In this document: in pieces, positions 42,394 to 53,989 of the stretch | Numbering within the stretch: the first letter of the stretch is position 1 | Layout: every line of letters starts with the position of its first letter | Assembly: GCA_009829735.1 (NCBI GenBank) | Contig: CM020618.1 | Coordinates: forward strand, 7,717,119-7,781,118 | Source of the DNA: Pyropia yezoensis | Taxonomy: Eukaryota > Rhodophyta > Bangiophyceae > Bangiales > Bangiaceae | Length of the DNA: 64,000 nucleotides | Direction: 5' to 3' | The notes under the pieces: generated by a model | What the model was told of the DNA's origin: nothing | The model's input: only the letters and a program-made list of their open reading frames with translations | The model's database searches: none | Made by a program: the position numbers and the translations under genes

Positions 42394-43621
42394 AAAAGAC
42401 ACACACAGAGACCGTAATCGGATGCCTAGGAACGAGCAGGTATGAGCCCTTGCTGGTCCACTCGCTCGCCACGATACGAGGCGAAGGTAGACAGGACGAA
42501 AGCCGGAGGGAAAAGGAACTTAAAGCACTGTTCATTTTACAAGATGGCCCCGAAGAGAACCCCGGAGCACCCCTCACGAACCTCCCCCCTGGCCCCTCCA
42601 GGGGCCCAGAGCGAGGCCCCTAGAGGGGGCCCCCAGCGGGCAAAGTGCCAGCAAAGTACCGGCCGCTCACCGGGCCATCACACCTAAAAGCAAGCGAAAT
42701 CCCCCAACACACAAATGTCAATCCCCCAAAAAAACCTAGGGGGAAAAAAGGGGAAATACTCGAACTCACGCGAGGAAAATAAATGCGAGAATGCAAGAAA
42801 ATCACGCGAGGAAAATAAATGCGAGAATTCAAGAAAATAACCCGAAAGTCAGTATGCCCCCAACCGGACAAGTCCTCCACTCCGGGTGACCAATCAGGGC
42901 ACTGGGCGTGTCACCACTGCCCCGGGACACCGATGCAGGGATCCCAAGCCAGCGCTTGGTTCCACGCAACGCTGCCAGCCGGGTCCCAAGTCAGCTTTCT
43001 GGGTCCCCACAGTGCCTGAGGGCCACGACGCCACATGGCCCCTCACCGGGGCCAAGCGTCCCCCCGGCCAACAGGGAAACCGAGGAGAGGGACTGGAAAG
43101 GGTCCGCAAGGGTTACACCTGGGTCACAACGGACGGGACGTGGGGCCAGTATCTGCGAACAGGGTCCCCCTTGACAAGTGGCTCGAGAAAGAGGGTCCCG
43201 GGCAGACTGACCAGGGCGGTACAAGAAAGGTGAGGGCCACGCACAGGGGAACCAGGGGGGTGTGGCCCAGACCGCGCCGGATGCCCACCTGTATTCCTCC
43301 TCCCCTCGCCCTCCCCATGTGGCGCTCGGCTCTGGGGTGGGTGAGGTGGCGTAGGGATGCGGACGGAGGCCAGCGTCCCACGGGCGCAGCCTGGGCTCGT
43401 TGGAGTGGGGGCCTAGGGATAAGAGGGCCCTCACAAGCTCGCTCGTTCCCCGCGACCGGGCCCCCAACGCACCATCTTCCCCGCGACGCTTCCGCGTGGG
43501 CTCCTCGATCGTTCCCTCCACCCGTTCCCCTTCCCAACTGTCCCACGCACCCGTTCCACATGGTAACCCACTTCCCCACACCGCGTCCCGTTACCCCGTC
43601 GCGGGACCAGGTGTGGACAAC
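42394..43621 (-). other. 3' non-coding region of element C (right contig)
   Basis: Duplicate of 35273-36501, with the same 36-bp tandem duplication (42766-42837) and candidate polypurine tract (43294-43307). Overlapping open frames on both strands here are compositional and I do not support them as genes. Confidence 0.45.
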
Positions 43622-44991
43622 ATGGACCAAGAGGAGCGTGGTGCGGGTCAAGCGTACGTGGCGGTCCATGGCATGGTATCCGAAGACTATGGTTCTGAGA
43701 CGGTCCACGCATGGCGCCGAGAAATGGCCCGCGGATGGGTCACGGGTACCATGGCTCACAAGGTCCTTCGGGTCGGTGACTGGTCCTGTCCCGGGAACGC
43801 GTTCCGGAAACAGATGGCCGTCATGCCCCAAGCTCGGGTCCTTGTCAAAGCCGATTGATCCCAGTCGGTAACGGTGGTTTGGCAAGCGGGAGAGGCCGGG
43901 TACGTGGTGCTCTTCAAGGGCATCCGTGACGAGGTTACCAAGGGGACACTACCTGCGGCCCCGGGTCCCGACTACCTCGTGCTTCCATCTTCTTATCTGG
44001 ACCCCGCTTCCTTCAAGCCGTCCCATGGGGACCTGGTGATCAGTCGGCTCCATCGGGACAAGAACGGGATCCTCGTCGGGTGGCACCAGCAAGAGGTCCC
44101 CAGTTGCCCGGCTACCCTCCGTGGGCTCCACTACCTCCGGGTACCCCACTGGTTTGGTCATGTCGAGGTTCCCTTTGGGGCCCTGATGGAGCTGCCTCTG
44201 GTCAGTGCTACTTCGGAGACCTCCTTCGTAGCTCGGATCCCTTTGCCTGTTTCGTGTTTCGGACAGGGTAGGCCATTAACTGTGCCCTGTACACCCTGGA
44301 GCGGGCCCGTGGTTCTGGTGAGGTGTGCCTTCTTCCTCGTCTCCTTCGTACCTGGATCGAACTTGTCGGGGCCCTGAATATCTGTAAGGGTCCCAGTGGC
44401 GTGGACGAGGGAGCAGTGCGGGACCTCAAGGCACTCATGGTTCTTAGTGACCGGGTGGTCTGAGCCCCGGGGCTCCGTCCACGTTTGGGTCAGGCGGCTT
44501 CCAACCGCAAGGACCGTACTTCCTTCGTCCAGGATCGGTTCGAGACCCCGGACGGGACCCGGGCGACGCTCGTGGACGAGGACCTGGCTCCCTTGGACCT
44601 TCCCGATTCCTCGGACATCCTGGACGCTCCGGAGTTTAACGGGCCCAAGGACGGGAACGTGGGTCAGTCGGACGAAATTGCGCCCGTGACAGGGTCCGGT
44701 GGTCCTGGTGCCCGATCGTCGGGCTTTCTTGTTCAACGTGACCCTACTCTTGGGAGCCGCATTGTCTACGTTGCTAACCTACTGGCCCATGGCGAGGTAC
44801 CGGATGAGGAACTTCGGGACCTTTAGGGCAACCTGGCTACCTCGACGGTTCTGGGGCTCCGAAGTTTCTTTGGCGGTTCCGCGGACGTCTTGGCTCATGC
44901 TCAGGTGGGGCCCTTGCTCTCGGCTTCCCTCCACACTACGGTCAGCATTGGGTCCCGTGTAGCCGAATCCAAACCAGCCCTGACGAGGTGA
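43622..44991 (+). pseudogene. Antisense accessory ORF of element C (right contig), broken
   Basis: Starts at the ATG 43622 (MDQEERGAGQ), acidic like the N-terminus of the element A antisense protein. The frame has TGA at 43856-43858, changes frame between 44180 and 44205, then has TAG at 44269-44271, TGA at 44461-44463 and TAG at 44824-44826, ending at TGA 44989-44991; between the breaks it reads as complex protein. PHWFGHVEVPFG (ending 44179) matches PEWWPQVEVPYG of element A; the ungapped 30 residues up to that Gly show 11 identities by eye. CYFGDLL and GEVCLLPRL follow at positions equivalent to the FGSV and HLP motifs. Relic of the same family. The next 356 bp (44992-45347) before the pol stop hold nothing I recognise. 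Confidence 0.7.
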
Positions 44992-45347
44992 TGGGGAACA
45001 AAAGGGAGAAAGGGAGGCGGGGTTCAGAGTCAAAAAACTTAATCCCCCATTCCAAGGACCATTATCAATAACACTCTTCCTGTCGCTTAGCTGTTTCCCC
45101 AACACACCCAGGTTGAGCTCCTGACCTTCTGGTTGACCCCTCCCGTTGACTTTTCCCATAGTCGGCTCCATTGACGGACCATCAAGCTTGCCTTTGTGTT
45201 CCTAGTTCAGGATCGATATCAGGGCCACAGATCCGCACCCGGTTCAAGGGTCCAAGACCACACAGCATAGATAGCCTTAAAAGGTTCCAGGAGTGCCACG
45301 GCCTCTTCCTCCCGCAGTGGAGGCTCGGTACCAACACGTTCACAGTA

Positions 45348-48300
45348 CTAAATAACCTTAGTCCTGTCGAACTTATAGCTCGGTTCCCACGTGTCCTCGG
45401 ACTTTGCGTATCCCCAACAGCGGACGAGGAGCCATAGGTTCCCATTACTGTCCCGGTCGTGTCCCACAAAACGTTCCAAGACAAACGGGGTGCCTGAGTC
45501 TTCGTGGTTCAGAGGTACAACCGGGTCTGGTGGCCCGTGTAGACGGGACGTGGAGTCAGTGTGACCAGCAGGCGTGGGTGCCCGGGCCACATGGTCACTG
45601 ATCACCCTGTCACGGATCCCAACCAGAACCGTGAATGTGTGTCCGTCCAGGTCCACGATACGATAGGGACCCTTGACTTTCTGGTCGAACTTCTGCCGGC
45701 TGTCATCATTGGTATCAACGTAGACCCAGTCACCTGTACGTAGGGCCTCGTTGACCGGAGTGACCCGCTTGTCGTACCCTCTCTTGTACCGTTTCTGTGC
45801 CAGGTTCAGGCTCTTACGTACCGTAAAGACCAGGTTCCTTAGATGGGCCCGTTTCGCCTCTCGGACCTGTCGCGCGGTACCAGTGAATTCCTCAGGGTAC
45901 TGGGAACCAGGAAGCTTGTCCAGGGCAAAGGTACGCACTCGTTCCGTTATCACGAACTCACATGGGGCCACACCAGAACTCTGTTGGGGCCTCGTGTTAC
46001 AGGCAACCGTGAGCACGGAAACTAACTCGTCCCAATGGTCCTGGTGGTCCTCCACGTACGTGCGAAGCTGGGGCACTATGGTACGATTAAACCGTTCCAC
46101 TTGTCCTTGGGTCTGGGGATGGTACGTGGTGAAGGTAACATGCTTGATCCCAAGGAGCCCACAAACGCCACGGAAGTATGTGAATGCTAGCTGAGGACCA
46201 TTGTCCGTCAGTTTGGTCTCCGACGAACCATAGGAAGCCACCCATGTATCCAGAAACGCCGATTCCACCACTTCCGCGTCCTGGCTTCCAAGGGGAACCA
46301 CTCGGGTCAGCTTGGTAAAACGGTCCACAATAATAAGAAGGTACCGGTTCCTGCTGACTGTCCAGGGTAAAGGGCCCAAGAGGTCAACGCACACGTCCTT
46401 GAAGGGCTCCGTTGCAGGGAACAGCTTGAGCGGGTTGGTCCGCCGTCTCCCTTGGGGTCCGCTCTTGGAACACGAGGAACAGTTGGAAACAAAGGCGTGC
46501 ACATCTGCCACCATAGACTCTCAATAAAATACGAGCCTCATAGACGTGTACATCTTGTTCATGCTTGGGCGCCCTGCGTGTCCCGGTTCATTTTCCAATG
46601 TCAGGACCTCTTCTCGTAGTGCCTGGGGGACCACGATCTGGACCGCTCGGTCAAGGGGAGCCAATCGTACCAGTAACCCTTCCGGCGTTTCCCCGTACCT
46701 TGAGTTCACGTTCTGGTCCATCTCCTTCCGTAGTTCCTGGCAAAGCTCGTCCTGACCTTGGGCCTTGAGGATCCTGTCGACTGTGAGAGGAGGGAACCGG
46801 GGGCCTGTCTTGAATTTCGGCCGGGTCCAACCAGTAACAAAATAAGCCAAGGTCAACAGCGAGGGTATCTCGTCAGGTATTGGGCCCCTGTCGTATCCTG
46901 TGATATCCAAGCGTGACATAAAGTCCGCTGCGTGATGATGCTGCCCGGGAGGGGACTCAATGGTAAACTGGAGCTCGGCCAGCCGAAGGCGCCAGCGGGC
47001 GAAATTTCCATGGGACCCGTCCATGTCTAACATCCACTTCAGTGCCGTATGGTCCGTTCGTACCACAAAGCGTGTCCCTTCAAGGTACGGTTGTAACAGA
47101 AACAGAGCGCAAACAACGGCAAGACACTCAGGCTCCGAGGTACTGTAGCAGCACTCAGCCGGAGTCAGCACACGGCTCCAGGAACCCGCAAGCTGGTTGG
47201 CCCCGTCTCCTTGGTCCTGTAGCAAAACGCACCCTATCTGGGTTGCGCTAGCATCCGTATCAACAATGTACTGACCCGTGCGCTTTGGAAGAGCTAGAAC
47301 GGGAGTGTGGGTCAGACGGTACTTGAGCTTTTCAAAAGCGTCCGTCTGGGCCGTGGTAGACAGGGATAACGGGTCTGGGACCTTGGTACTGGTCATGGCC
47401 AATAGGGGTCCTGCTACCTTGGCGTAGTCCTTGAGAAAGCGCCGGTACACATCGCACATCCCTAGAAAGATGCGAAGGTCCTTTTTGGTCCTTGGAGTCT
47501 TAGCGTCCCGGAGCCCAGCCAGGCTCTTCTCGTTCACACGGAGCTGACCCTTACCAACAATGTACCCGAGATACTCAACTTCATCATGGAACAAAAAGCA
47601 CTTGGTAGCCTTGAGGGAAACACCGGCCCTAGCGAGTAACTCGAGGATCTCTTCCACATGGGCCAGGTGCTTCTTAGGGTCCTTGGAGAGCACGACAATG
47701 TCATCCAGGTACACAAGGCACGTCCTCCACTTAACCCCAGACAGGATCATTTGAATGGCCCTCTGGAACGCAGCCGGGGCGTTGGTAAGACCAAATAGGT
47801 GCCGGATGTATCTCAAGGTTCCTTTGTGACAAGTAATGGTAGTCTTGTCTTGGTCCTCAGTAGGCACAGCGATCTGCCAGTAGCCACAGTCGGCGTCCAG
47901 CAAGGAAAATACGGTAGCCACTCCCAGGAAATCGATACAATCGTCCATGCGCGGTAACGGGTACGTATCCTTAACAGTGACCTCGTTCAAGCGCCGGAAA
48001 TTCACACAGATCCTGAGGGTACCATCGAGCTTTGGGACCGAGACAACCGGGAAGGACCACTCAGCTTGGGGCGGTTCAATGACCACGAGCCTGGTCTGCT
48101 TTTCCACTGGTTCCTTGATGAGCTCCCGATGATGGAGCCCGGTACGGTACGGTTGGAACCGAATGGGTTTGGCCCCTTCCTTGGGGGTTATCCGGTGAGG
48201 GGTCACTTCAGTACGTCCAAATTGCCTGTTCCATAGGTCCCTGTAACGGTCCAGAAGATCGCGTACAGCCTGGTGTAGCTCAGGTGGGATAAGTTCATAC

Positions 48301-49472
48301 GCAACCTTGGGCATCTGGACCGGGGCTCCGTCAGGCTTCTTGACCGTCGTGTCCGGCTCAGGGACCGTGGTTCCGGTGGGTCCCTTGGGAGTTACGTCCC
48401 CCGGCGCCGACGCTTGGCTCAACGGGTTCCCTGGCTCTGGCCCCAAGGTGACGAGTGGTGCAGCCCCCTCACTAGGGGCCGACAAGTAATTCGTAGGGAC
48501 CTCGAGCACGGGATCATCGTACGGTATGGCCACGCCAACGGAAACGTTCTTGGGCAGGTTGACAGCCCGGTCCGAGATGTTCATGACATGGATCCGAAAG
48601 TCCCGTCGGGTCCGTATCGTAGCCAGTGCGTTGTGTAACCGGAGCGTCTTCTTATCCATCTTATGGGGCCTCTCGTACAATAAACCCCTCCTATTGGTAC
48701 CGCAATTGACATGAACCGCTTGTAGGGACCGGGGAGCCAAAGTCACGCCCTTAGACAGGTACAGGGCCGAGGGATCTTGATGTCCAGGGTTGTCTATGAC
48801 CAGAAAAGCGCTCTGGGCCTTGCCCTTCCACGTCCTCTTGGCGTAGGAAAGGAACCCAAGGTTCCAATGGACCGACTCGGTCCCAGGGTAGATAGCCTTG
48901 ACATGTTCCTTTTGGAAGTCCATCCCAAAGATCAATTGGACCAAAAGGGCCCTGACGACAAGGAACTCAAACTCCATCTGCTTCCCGTGGACAATGACCG
49001 ATAGTTCCAGGACTACCCGGGCCTTGAGCAGTTGTCCGGAAGCGTCACAAACATGGGTAGACTTAGGAGCCCTGGAAGCCAATCGATGCCATCCACAGGG
49101 TAAGATGTCCTCGCGTAGCACACTGGGTCCCGCACATAGGTCCAAAATGGCCGTCGTTTTCTTGGGGTTCTCTGGGTCCAAACGTGCAAAAGCATTCAAA
49201 GCAGAGTTCCTTTTACGCAGTACAAGCAAGGTGCCCTTGAACCCATATGGCTTCTTCATTCCCATTCGACGTCGGAGCCCAGACTTGGACCGCCGTGCCA
49301 AAGTGGGTAAACAGGAACAAGGAATGTGCAAAGCAATAGGAGACTCAGAACGAACAGGTACAATGGGGCCCTCGAAGGACTTGGAGAACCCCAGCTTAGT
49401 TGCAAACGAGCAGGTACTATCCCGACGACCGGGAGAATACCTCTTGGATCCGCCTCCCGTTACTCATTTCCC
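45348..49472 (-). pseudogene. pol: Pol of chromovirus element C
   Basis: Read in the -1 frame of gag. The protease region has Asp-Leu-Cys (49142-49134) where Asp-Thr/Ser-Gly is expected. RT has YLDD (47711-47700) with LPRMDDC and FLGMCDVYRRF; RNase H has its Asp (VDTDAS). Integrase: HHCC region, VDLLGPLPW, LTDNGPQL and HPQTQGQVERFN. The C-terminus (about 45350-45500) is a chromodomain with VRCWGYAKSEDTWE. An in-frame TGA (46523-46521) replaces the Trp of the conserved Tyr-Trp pair in the zinc-binding region; both contigs show it. In the -1 frame a TGA also follows the slippery site directly (49467-49465 region). Otherwise open. This copy is inactive as it stands. Confidence 0.88.
49430..49472 (-). 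promoter_or_regulatory. Frameshift signal of element C, apparently disabled
   Basis: GGGAAAT (49472-49466) in phase with gag, then GAGTAA with the gag stop, then CGGGAG (49459-49454) pairing with CTCCCG (49435-49430). In the -1 frame the first codon after the slip is TGA, whereas A and B have CGA there. A single C-to-T change in AACGAG, silent in gag (Asn), would explain it. Confidence 0.6.
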
Positions 49473-50236
49473 GAGGGCCCCGGCTCCTGGGAACCGACAG
49501 TAACATGGCACACTTGGTCCGCCTCATCGTCTGACAAATTGATCCCTTCGCACAGAGCCTGGACCATGGCAACACGTATCTGGCGATGGAACTGACGGTC
49601 CGCGTTGGGCTTGACCTCGATACTCTGGCTCCGGCCCCGAGAAGCTGCAAGGAACGAGTCCCGGGCCTGGATAACCGATTTCCGTTGGGCCTTGGATAAC
49701 ATGGAACAATGATAGGCCATGTGGCCCGGTTCCCAGCAAAGGTCACAACGGTACGGGCGCCAGCTATCCAGTGTACGTACCCCCACGAACTGGGGCGCGG
49801 ATCCCTTGAACCCAAACACTTGGCCCAACCAGTTCTTCTCAGTTTCCTTGCCAAGGGGGCCCTTAAGGATCGTCGAGGAGCCCATAGGATTGACGGCCAT
49901 TAACAGTGACGGGTCCGTGGTTGCCTTAGACCGAGAATCAGTGGGCCTGTGGGCGGAAGCCGAGGGACAAGCTTTACCCGAAGAGGACCCTTGGGCCATC
50001 TTCAGAACGTTTGTGGCTGCCTTGTACTTGCCCACAGTAAAAGTAACCAACAGCTGGTACGTGTGATCGGGAACGTTGTAGACAAACGCGTCAGTGCGCA
50101 GGTACTCAGGGAGCCCTTGGATCAACCGCTGCTTCATGGTGCCCTTGGTATGGATGTTCCCGCATAGCTCCGTCAGGCCCCGGGGACGGACCGCGAAGGC
50201 CTCGATGCCCTCGTCTGGTTCTTTAGCGGCCCGACT
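49460..50236 (-). pseudogene. gag: Gag of element C, 5'-truncated
   Basis: About 258 residues: capsid-like helical part (including GLTELCGNIHTKGTMKQ), a Ser-rich linker and an intact zinc knuckle CDLCWEPGHMAYHC (CX2CX4HX4C, about 49690-49735), followed by a tail ending Gly-Asn-Glu-stop as in element A. The frame stays open upstream to 50692 only because it runs antisense through the GC-rich relic at 50237-51186; that part (Arg-rich) is not gag. The N-terminus, leader and 5' LTR are missing. Confidence 0.85.
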
Positions 50237-51186
50237 GAACCTGTCTGGCGTGCAGGGGCGCCACTGGTGGCGGCGGGTAGAGCGGCGCCTGTGCCACGGG
50301 CGGCAGCTGCGACGGCAGCTGGGGTGGCGCCGGCGACAACGGCGGCAACGGCTGCCGCGGGGATGGCGACGCCGGCGGAGACAGCGACGGCGACGGAGGC
50401 GGAGACGGCGTCGGCATTGGCGACGCCGACAGGCGCGACGGCAGCTGAGATGGCTTTGGCGACTGGGGGGGGAGATGTCGACGCCACCCTGTTCGGAGTG
50501 GACCACCCCGCGTGGGAGCCGGCGCCGTCGGCCTTGTTGCGCGCCGCCGCGCCCACCGACGCGGCGTGGTCGGTCGTGGTGGCGTCCGGCACCTACACTG
50601 CGGTTGACGTGCCCGCGGCACCGGCGGGCGCGTGGCGACGGCATGTTGGCGACGCCCTGGACTGGGTGCGGCACGAGCCCACACAGCGCCACGCCTGGCT
50701 ATGGCTGCTCACCCTCCCCTCGCTGGCTCTTCATGTGCCGGTGCGCGCAGCTAATTCGCCGGCGGTGACTTTGCCTCTGCCATGACGCTTGCCGCTCGCG
50801 CGGCGGCGCTGCTGGGGCCGGACTTCGTCGGCGTACTGGCCGACCGCAACGCCGGCATCTGAAGGCCGCCTGCGGGACGGCGCGGCCAGCCTGGCGTTCA
50901 AGCCCCGCGGCCAGCCGCGAGACCCACCGCGCCGCAACCTGACGGCGGCGGCGGCCGCATTGCGCCGCAGCTGACCACCGCGCAACGTAGGGCGCTCCGG
51001 CAGTTGCGGAGTGGTCAGCTGAGTGCCACCACCCGCTCGCTGCTCGCCGAGCCACAGGCGCCCATGTCTCCGGCGGTGTAGCGCAAGGCGTGCGACCTGC
51101 TTGTGCGGCTATCAGCCGGCCTCACGACGCCCGCGTCGGTAGCAGCCGCCATTCCCGACGACCTCGAGGCGGCGGAAGCGGCCGCT
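50237..51186 (+). pseudogene. GC-rich coding relic, possibly from a non-LTR retrotransposon
   Basis: A + strand frame (50267-50785) is Ala-rich, then contains complex sequence with AWLWLLTLPSLALHVP. The reading continues after one-base shifts (LLGPDFVGVLADRNAGI near 50790-50860; QRRALRQLRSGQLSATTRSL near 50980-51045, then a TAG near 51079). The layout, a Trp/Leu motif followed by Arg-rich short-repeat segments, recalls the region upstream of reverse transcriptase in some protist non-LTR elements, but I have no catalytic motif to prove it. It joins element C gag at about 50236 and the LTR of fragment E at 51186. Confidence 0.35.
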
Positions 51187-51594
51187 TGTAGCATCAAGGA
51201 CCGACATGCACCGTGGTCCAGAGGGCACAGTAGTAGCACAATAGGTATCCGCTGCACGTCCACTCCCAGGGAACACTCACCAAGGGGGATCGGCACCAAC
51301 GTCACCAGGAGGTTAAGGTTGCTGTCCTTGGAGCGCAAGCCACGGGACCAAGATGGGAGCCCAAAGGGGAGGGGTTTGTTGTTCTACCTTGGCCGGCGGT
51401 GGATTCGCCGCCGGCCCCCTCGTTATAAACCCTCGGAGACACTACTAACTACCCTCCACCCCAAGATGCAAGTCCCTCTGGTCATACGTAACATATAGAT
51501 ACCGTGACCAATACGCACTCCTAAATTGAAAGTTAATTGTTAGAAGTAGCCCCCCTAATATTTGGGTCACAATACAGTCATCCATATTGTTACA
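51187..51594 (-). mobile_element. Putative 3' LTR of fragment E
   Basis: On the + strand it starts TGTAGCATC and ends ATTGTTACA (TGTA/TACA inverted ends, 408 bp). A pyrimidine run follows directly, giving AAGGGGGGGATA before the LTR on the minus strand, the place and look of a polypurine tract. It contains a GC hairpin (GGCCGGCGG/CCGCCGGCC, near 51392-51418) and TATAAA near 51425. There is no second LTR to confirm the ends. Confidence 0.45.
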
Positions 51595-51606
51595 TATCCC
51601 CCCCTT
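51595..51606 (-). promoter_or_regulatory. Candidate polypurine tract of fragment E
   Basis: AAGGGGGGGATA on the minus strand, abutting the putative LTR at 51594. The 577 bp from here to the ATG at 52184 contains no gene I can support. Confidence 0.45.
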
Positions 51607-52183
51607 AGACTCGGCCCGTCCTCAGGTCGAGTTGCATTCGGGTTTCCGAATGTAAGTGGGTCGCGTGGCCGTATACCAGTCGGGTGGGGCTTTGCGCCCT
51701 GTCGCGACAGACACCCCTTTTCGGAGTTGTCTGAGGGGGGTGCCCCCCTTTGTGTGGTACACACACGATCCGTTTTCCGGACCGTTGAATTCCCGATGCG
51801 GGTTTCTGTTCACGACCCCCCTTTCGGAGGGGTTGTGCAAGCGGATCCGCCACCAGGCGTCTGGTGGTAGGGGGGCCCCTCTCGTGTGGACGATTGAGTG
51901 GGGGGCGGGGGCTGCCCGCGTTGCGTGGGAACGGTTGTGGGGTGACCTCTCTTGATTACCCCGTGTGGGGGGGGCGTGGCCCCGACCCAGGTGCCTAGGT
52001 GGAGCGACCTCGTAGCTAGGCTGGCGCGGGTCGTCCCGCGCTGCCGTATCGCTCGTGCTGAGCTGTGTGGTTATAAGCGCGGGTGCCCGCGCTTCCCTGG
52101 CTCGTCCGCGAGCGTTCCTTGCACCGGGTCGAGCCGGCTTCGGCTTTCTTGGCACGGGACGCCCCTGCTACCCCGGATCCACT

Positions 52184-53989
52184 ATGTTGAACCCTCAGGT
52201 GCCCGGGGGCGAGGACGACCTCCTGCTTGAGAAGGAGGAGGTGATGCAGGACGACGTTCCCGTCTCCGCCACCGCTGCCGAGTGCTTCCTGGCGAGCTCG
52301 TCGGACGCCGACGAATGTGTGACCGTCCATGTGGCTGCGGAAGGCGCGCCGGGCGGGTAGTCGTCCGTCTGCAGCGGCACGACGGCTCCGTCGGGGGGCG
52401 TTCAACCGCGTGTGGCGGCTTCTACCCCTACTCCTCCGGCGGCCCGGATGGCTCCTGTCGCCGGTGCCGGCGTGGCTCAACCTCAAGAAGGTGCAGCTGG
52501 TGCTTCTGACGGTCGTGGCGGCACCCTGGCCGGGACGGCGGGTCAAGACGGCGCGGGTTCCCGCCTTGTTGGTGGTCCTTCCTCGGGGGTGGTCGACGGG
52601 TCGACCCCCTCCGCCCCCGTTGGGCCTTCGTCGGGCCCGGGTGGCGACGGCAATCTTCCCGCGGTGCCGCGGGCGACAGGTGGTCAAGACGTGTCTGCCC
52701 CGATGGCGGTGGACACCGGGAGCTACTTCGGGCGGGCGCCCGCCCTTCTTTTTCCTGCTCGCCCCCATGCGCCTGCGGCGCCGGCTCATCTGCCGGTGGG
52801 GCTTCCCCCGGCGCCACCGATTCTTCCTGGGCCCGCCCGGGTTGCCCCGCTGGGTGGCTGCGTCGCTTTGGTTGCGGGGCACCCCTCTATGTCGGTGTCC
52901 GACTTGGTGGCTCGGGTCCGAGGCCTCACCGTTCAAGAGTCCATGGACTCCGCTGGGCGGATGCGGGTGGACTTTCACCCACCGAGCCACCGTGGAGGGT
53001 CCTCCCGGCGCGTCATGTCGGACCCGAGTTGGGAGCGGGAGTTGGCGCGGCTGGTCAACCAGCCGAACGCGGTCCGGGTGGAGCATCATTGGATCCTGAG
53101 TCAGCCGGACGACCGGCATGCACAGCTCTGGCGCACCCGGGTGGGGCGGGGTGAAGTCTTGCTCGACCCCGCCTTCGGGATATGCGACTTGGTTGCCCCC
53201 GCGTTGCCGCGGGAGGTTGACTACCCGGCAAGTGCTCGAGGGGTTGCGTCTGCGGTGGATCCTGTGGCGTTCGGGCAGACGGTGGGCGATACTGGTCGGT
53301 ATCCCGGGTTCGAGTACTTCCCGGGGATATCCCCGTATCTGACGTTGACAGCTCTGTATCCGCCCATGGCGGGGCTGAAGTCGGCGTCGAGGTGGCGACG
53401 CAACCATGGAGTCATGGCGGATGCGTTCCCCACCGATATAACGTGTGTGCTGCAGACCGGCAACGGTCGCGCACCGGTGTCCACTCCCGTGCGCCCGCCT
53501 CTGTGGCAGGAGGGGTGGGAGCCCGCCCCGGCTTTCCGGTTTGACACCTGCTCCTGTCTCCGATACTTCGGTAGTGTGTTGGCCTCCCGGCCGGTCCATC
53601 TGTTGCAGGGGACCTTTACCCTCGAGGTTACCCTCGGCCAGGCTTCCTCCTTCTTGCTGTCCGTCCGTCGGCAGGGGCGGCTGTTTCATCTTCCGACGAG
53701 TGTCCGTCGGCATATCGGGCAGCTGGTCGTAGATATGATAGCTGCCAAGACCGGGTTGGCCCGGGAGTTCGAGGCCCTCCTGGCCGTTCACGATGCCGTG
53801 AACTGTGCTGGGGTGTTGACTTCTCCCCCGTACCGGGACCCGCAGGCTGGGGCTGCCCCCTTGCCTTGTCACTCGTTGCGCATCCGGCGTACTCAGCCGG
53901 GTGAACCCAGTTACCGTGGGTGGGCATCCACCGAGGCTGTTCATGACCTGGGTATTCCCATGGTTTCCATGACCATCTCCAGGTCTTAG
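52184..53989 (+). pseudogene. Antisense accessory ORF of fragment E
   Basis: 601 codons from the ATG at 52184 to the TAG at 53987-53989, with one premature in-frame TAG at 52358-52360; both sides are the same phase. The N-terminus is acidic (GGEDDLLLEKEEVMQDD), then Pro/Ala/Gly-rich, then complex. Shared with element A: RYFGSVL (near 53560) for DHFGSVM, and VRRQGRLFHLP (near 53662-53695) for VQRRGMLWHLP, at the same spacing to within a few residues; EYFPGISPY (near 53310) may match EWWPQVEVPY. It lies on the + strand right after an LTR and polypurine tract that point the other way, the same arrangement as in element A. No known family. Confidence 0.65.

Noticed and set aside
41674..42577. Frames across the second N run
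   Set aside because: Same artefact at gap 2.
30659..46523. Alternative genetic code to explain the many in-frame stops
   Set aside because: The least damaged genes here (gag and pol of A, antisense ORF of A) end at ordinary TGA or TAG codons, and different elements have different numbers of stops.
35273..49014. True tandem duplication of element C
   Set aside because: Copies differ only in homopolymer lengths and are separated by an arbitrary 500-N gap; unmerged contigs are the simpler explanation.
49460..50692. 410-codon gag with an Arg-rich N-terminus
   Set aside because: The first 150 or so codons are antisense to a GC-rich relic; retroelement similarity starts at about 50236.
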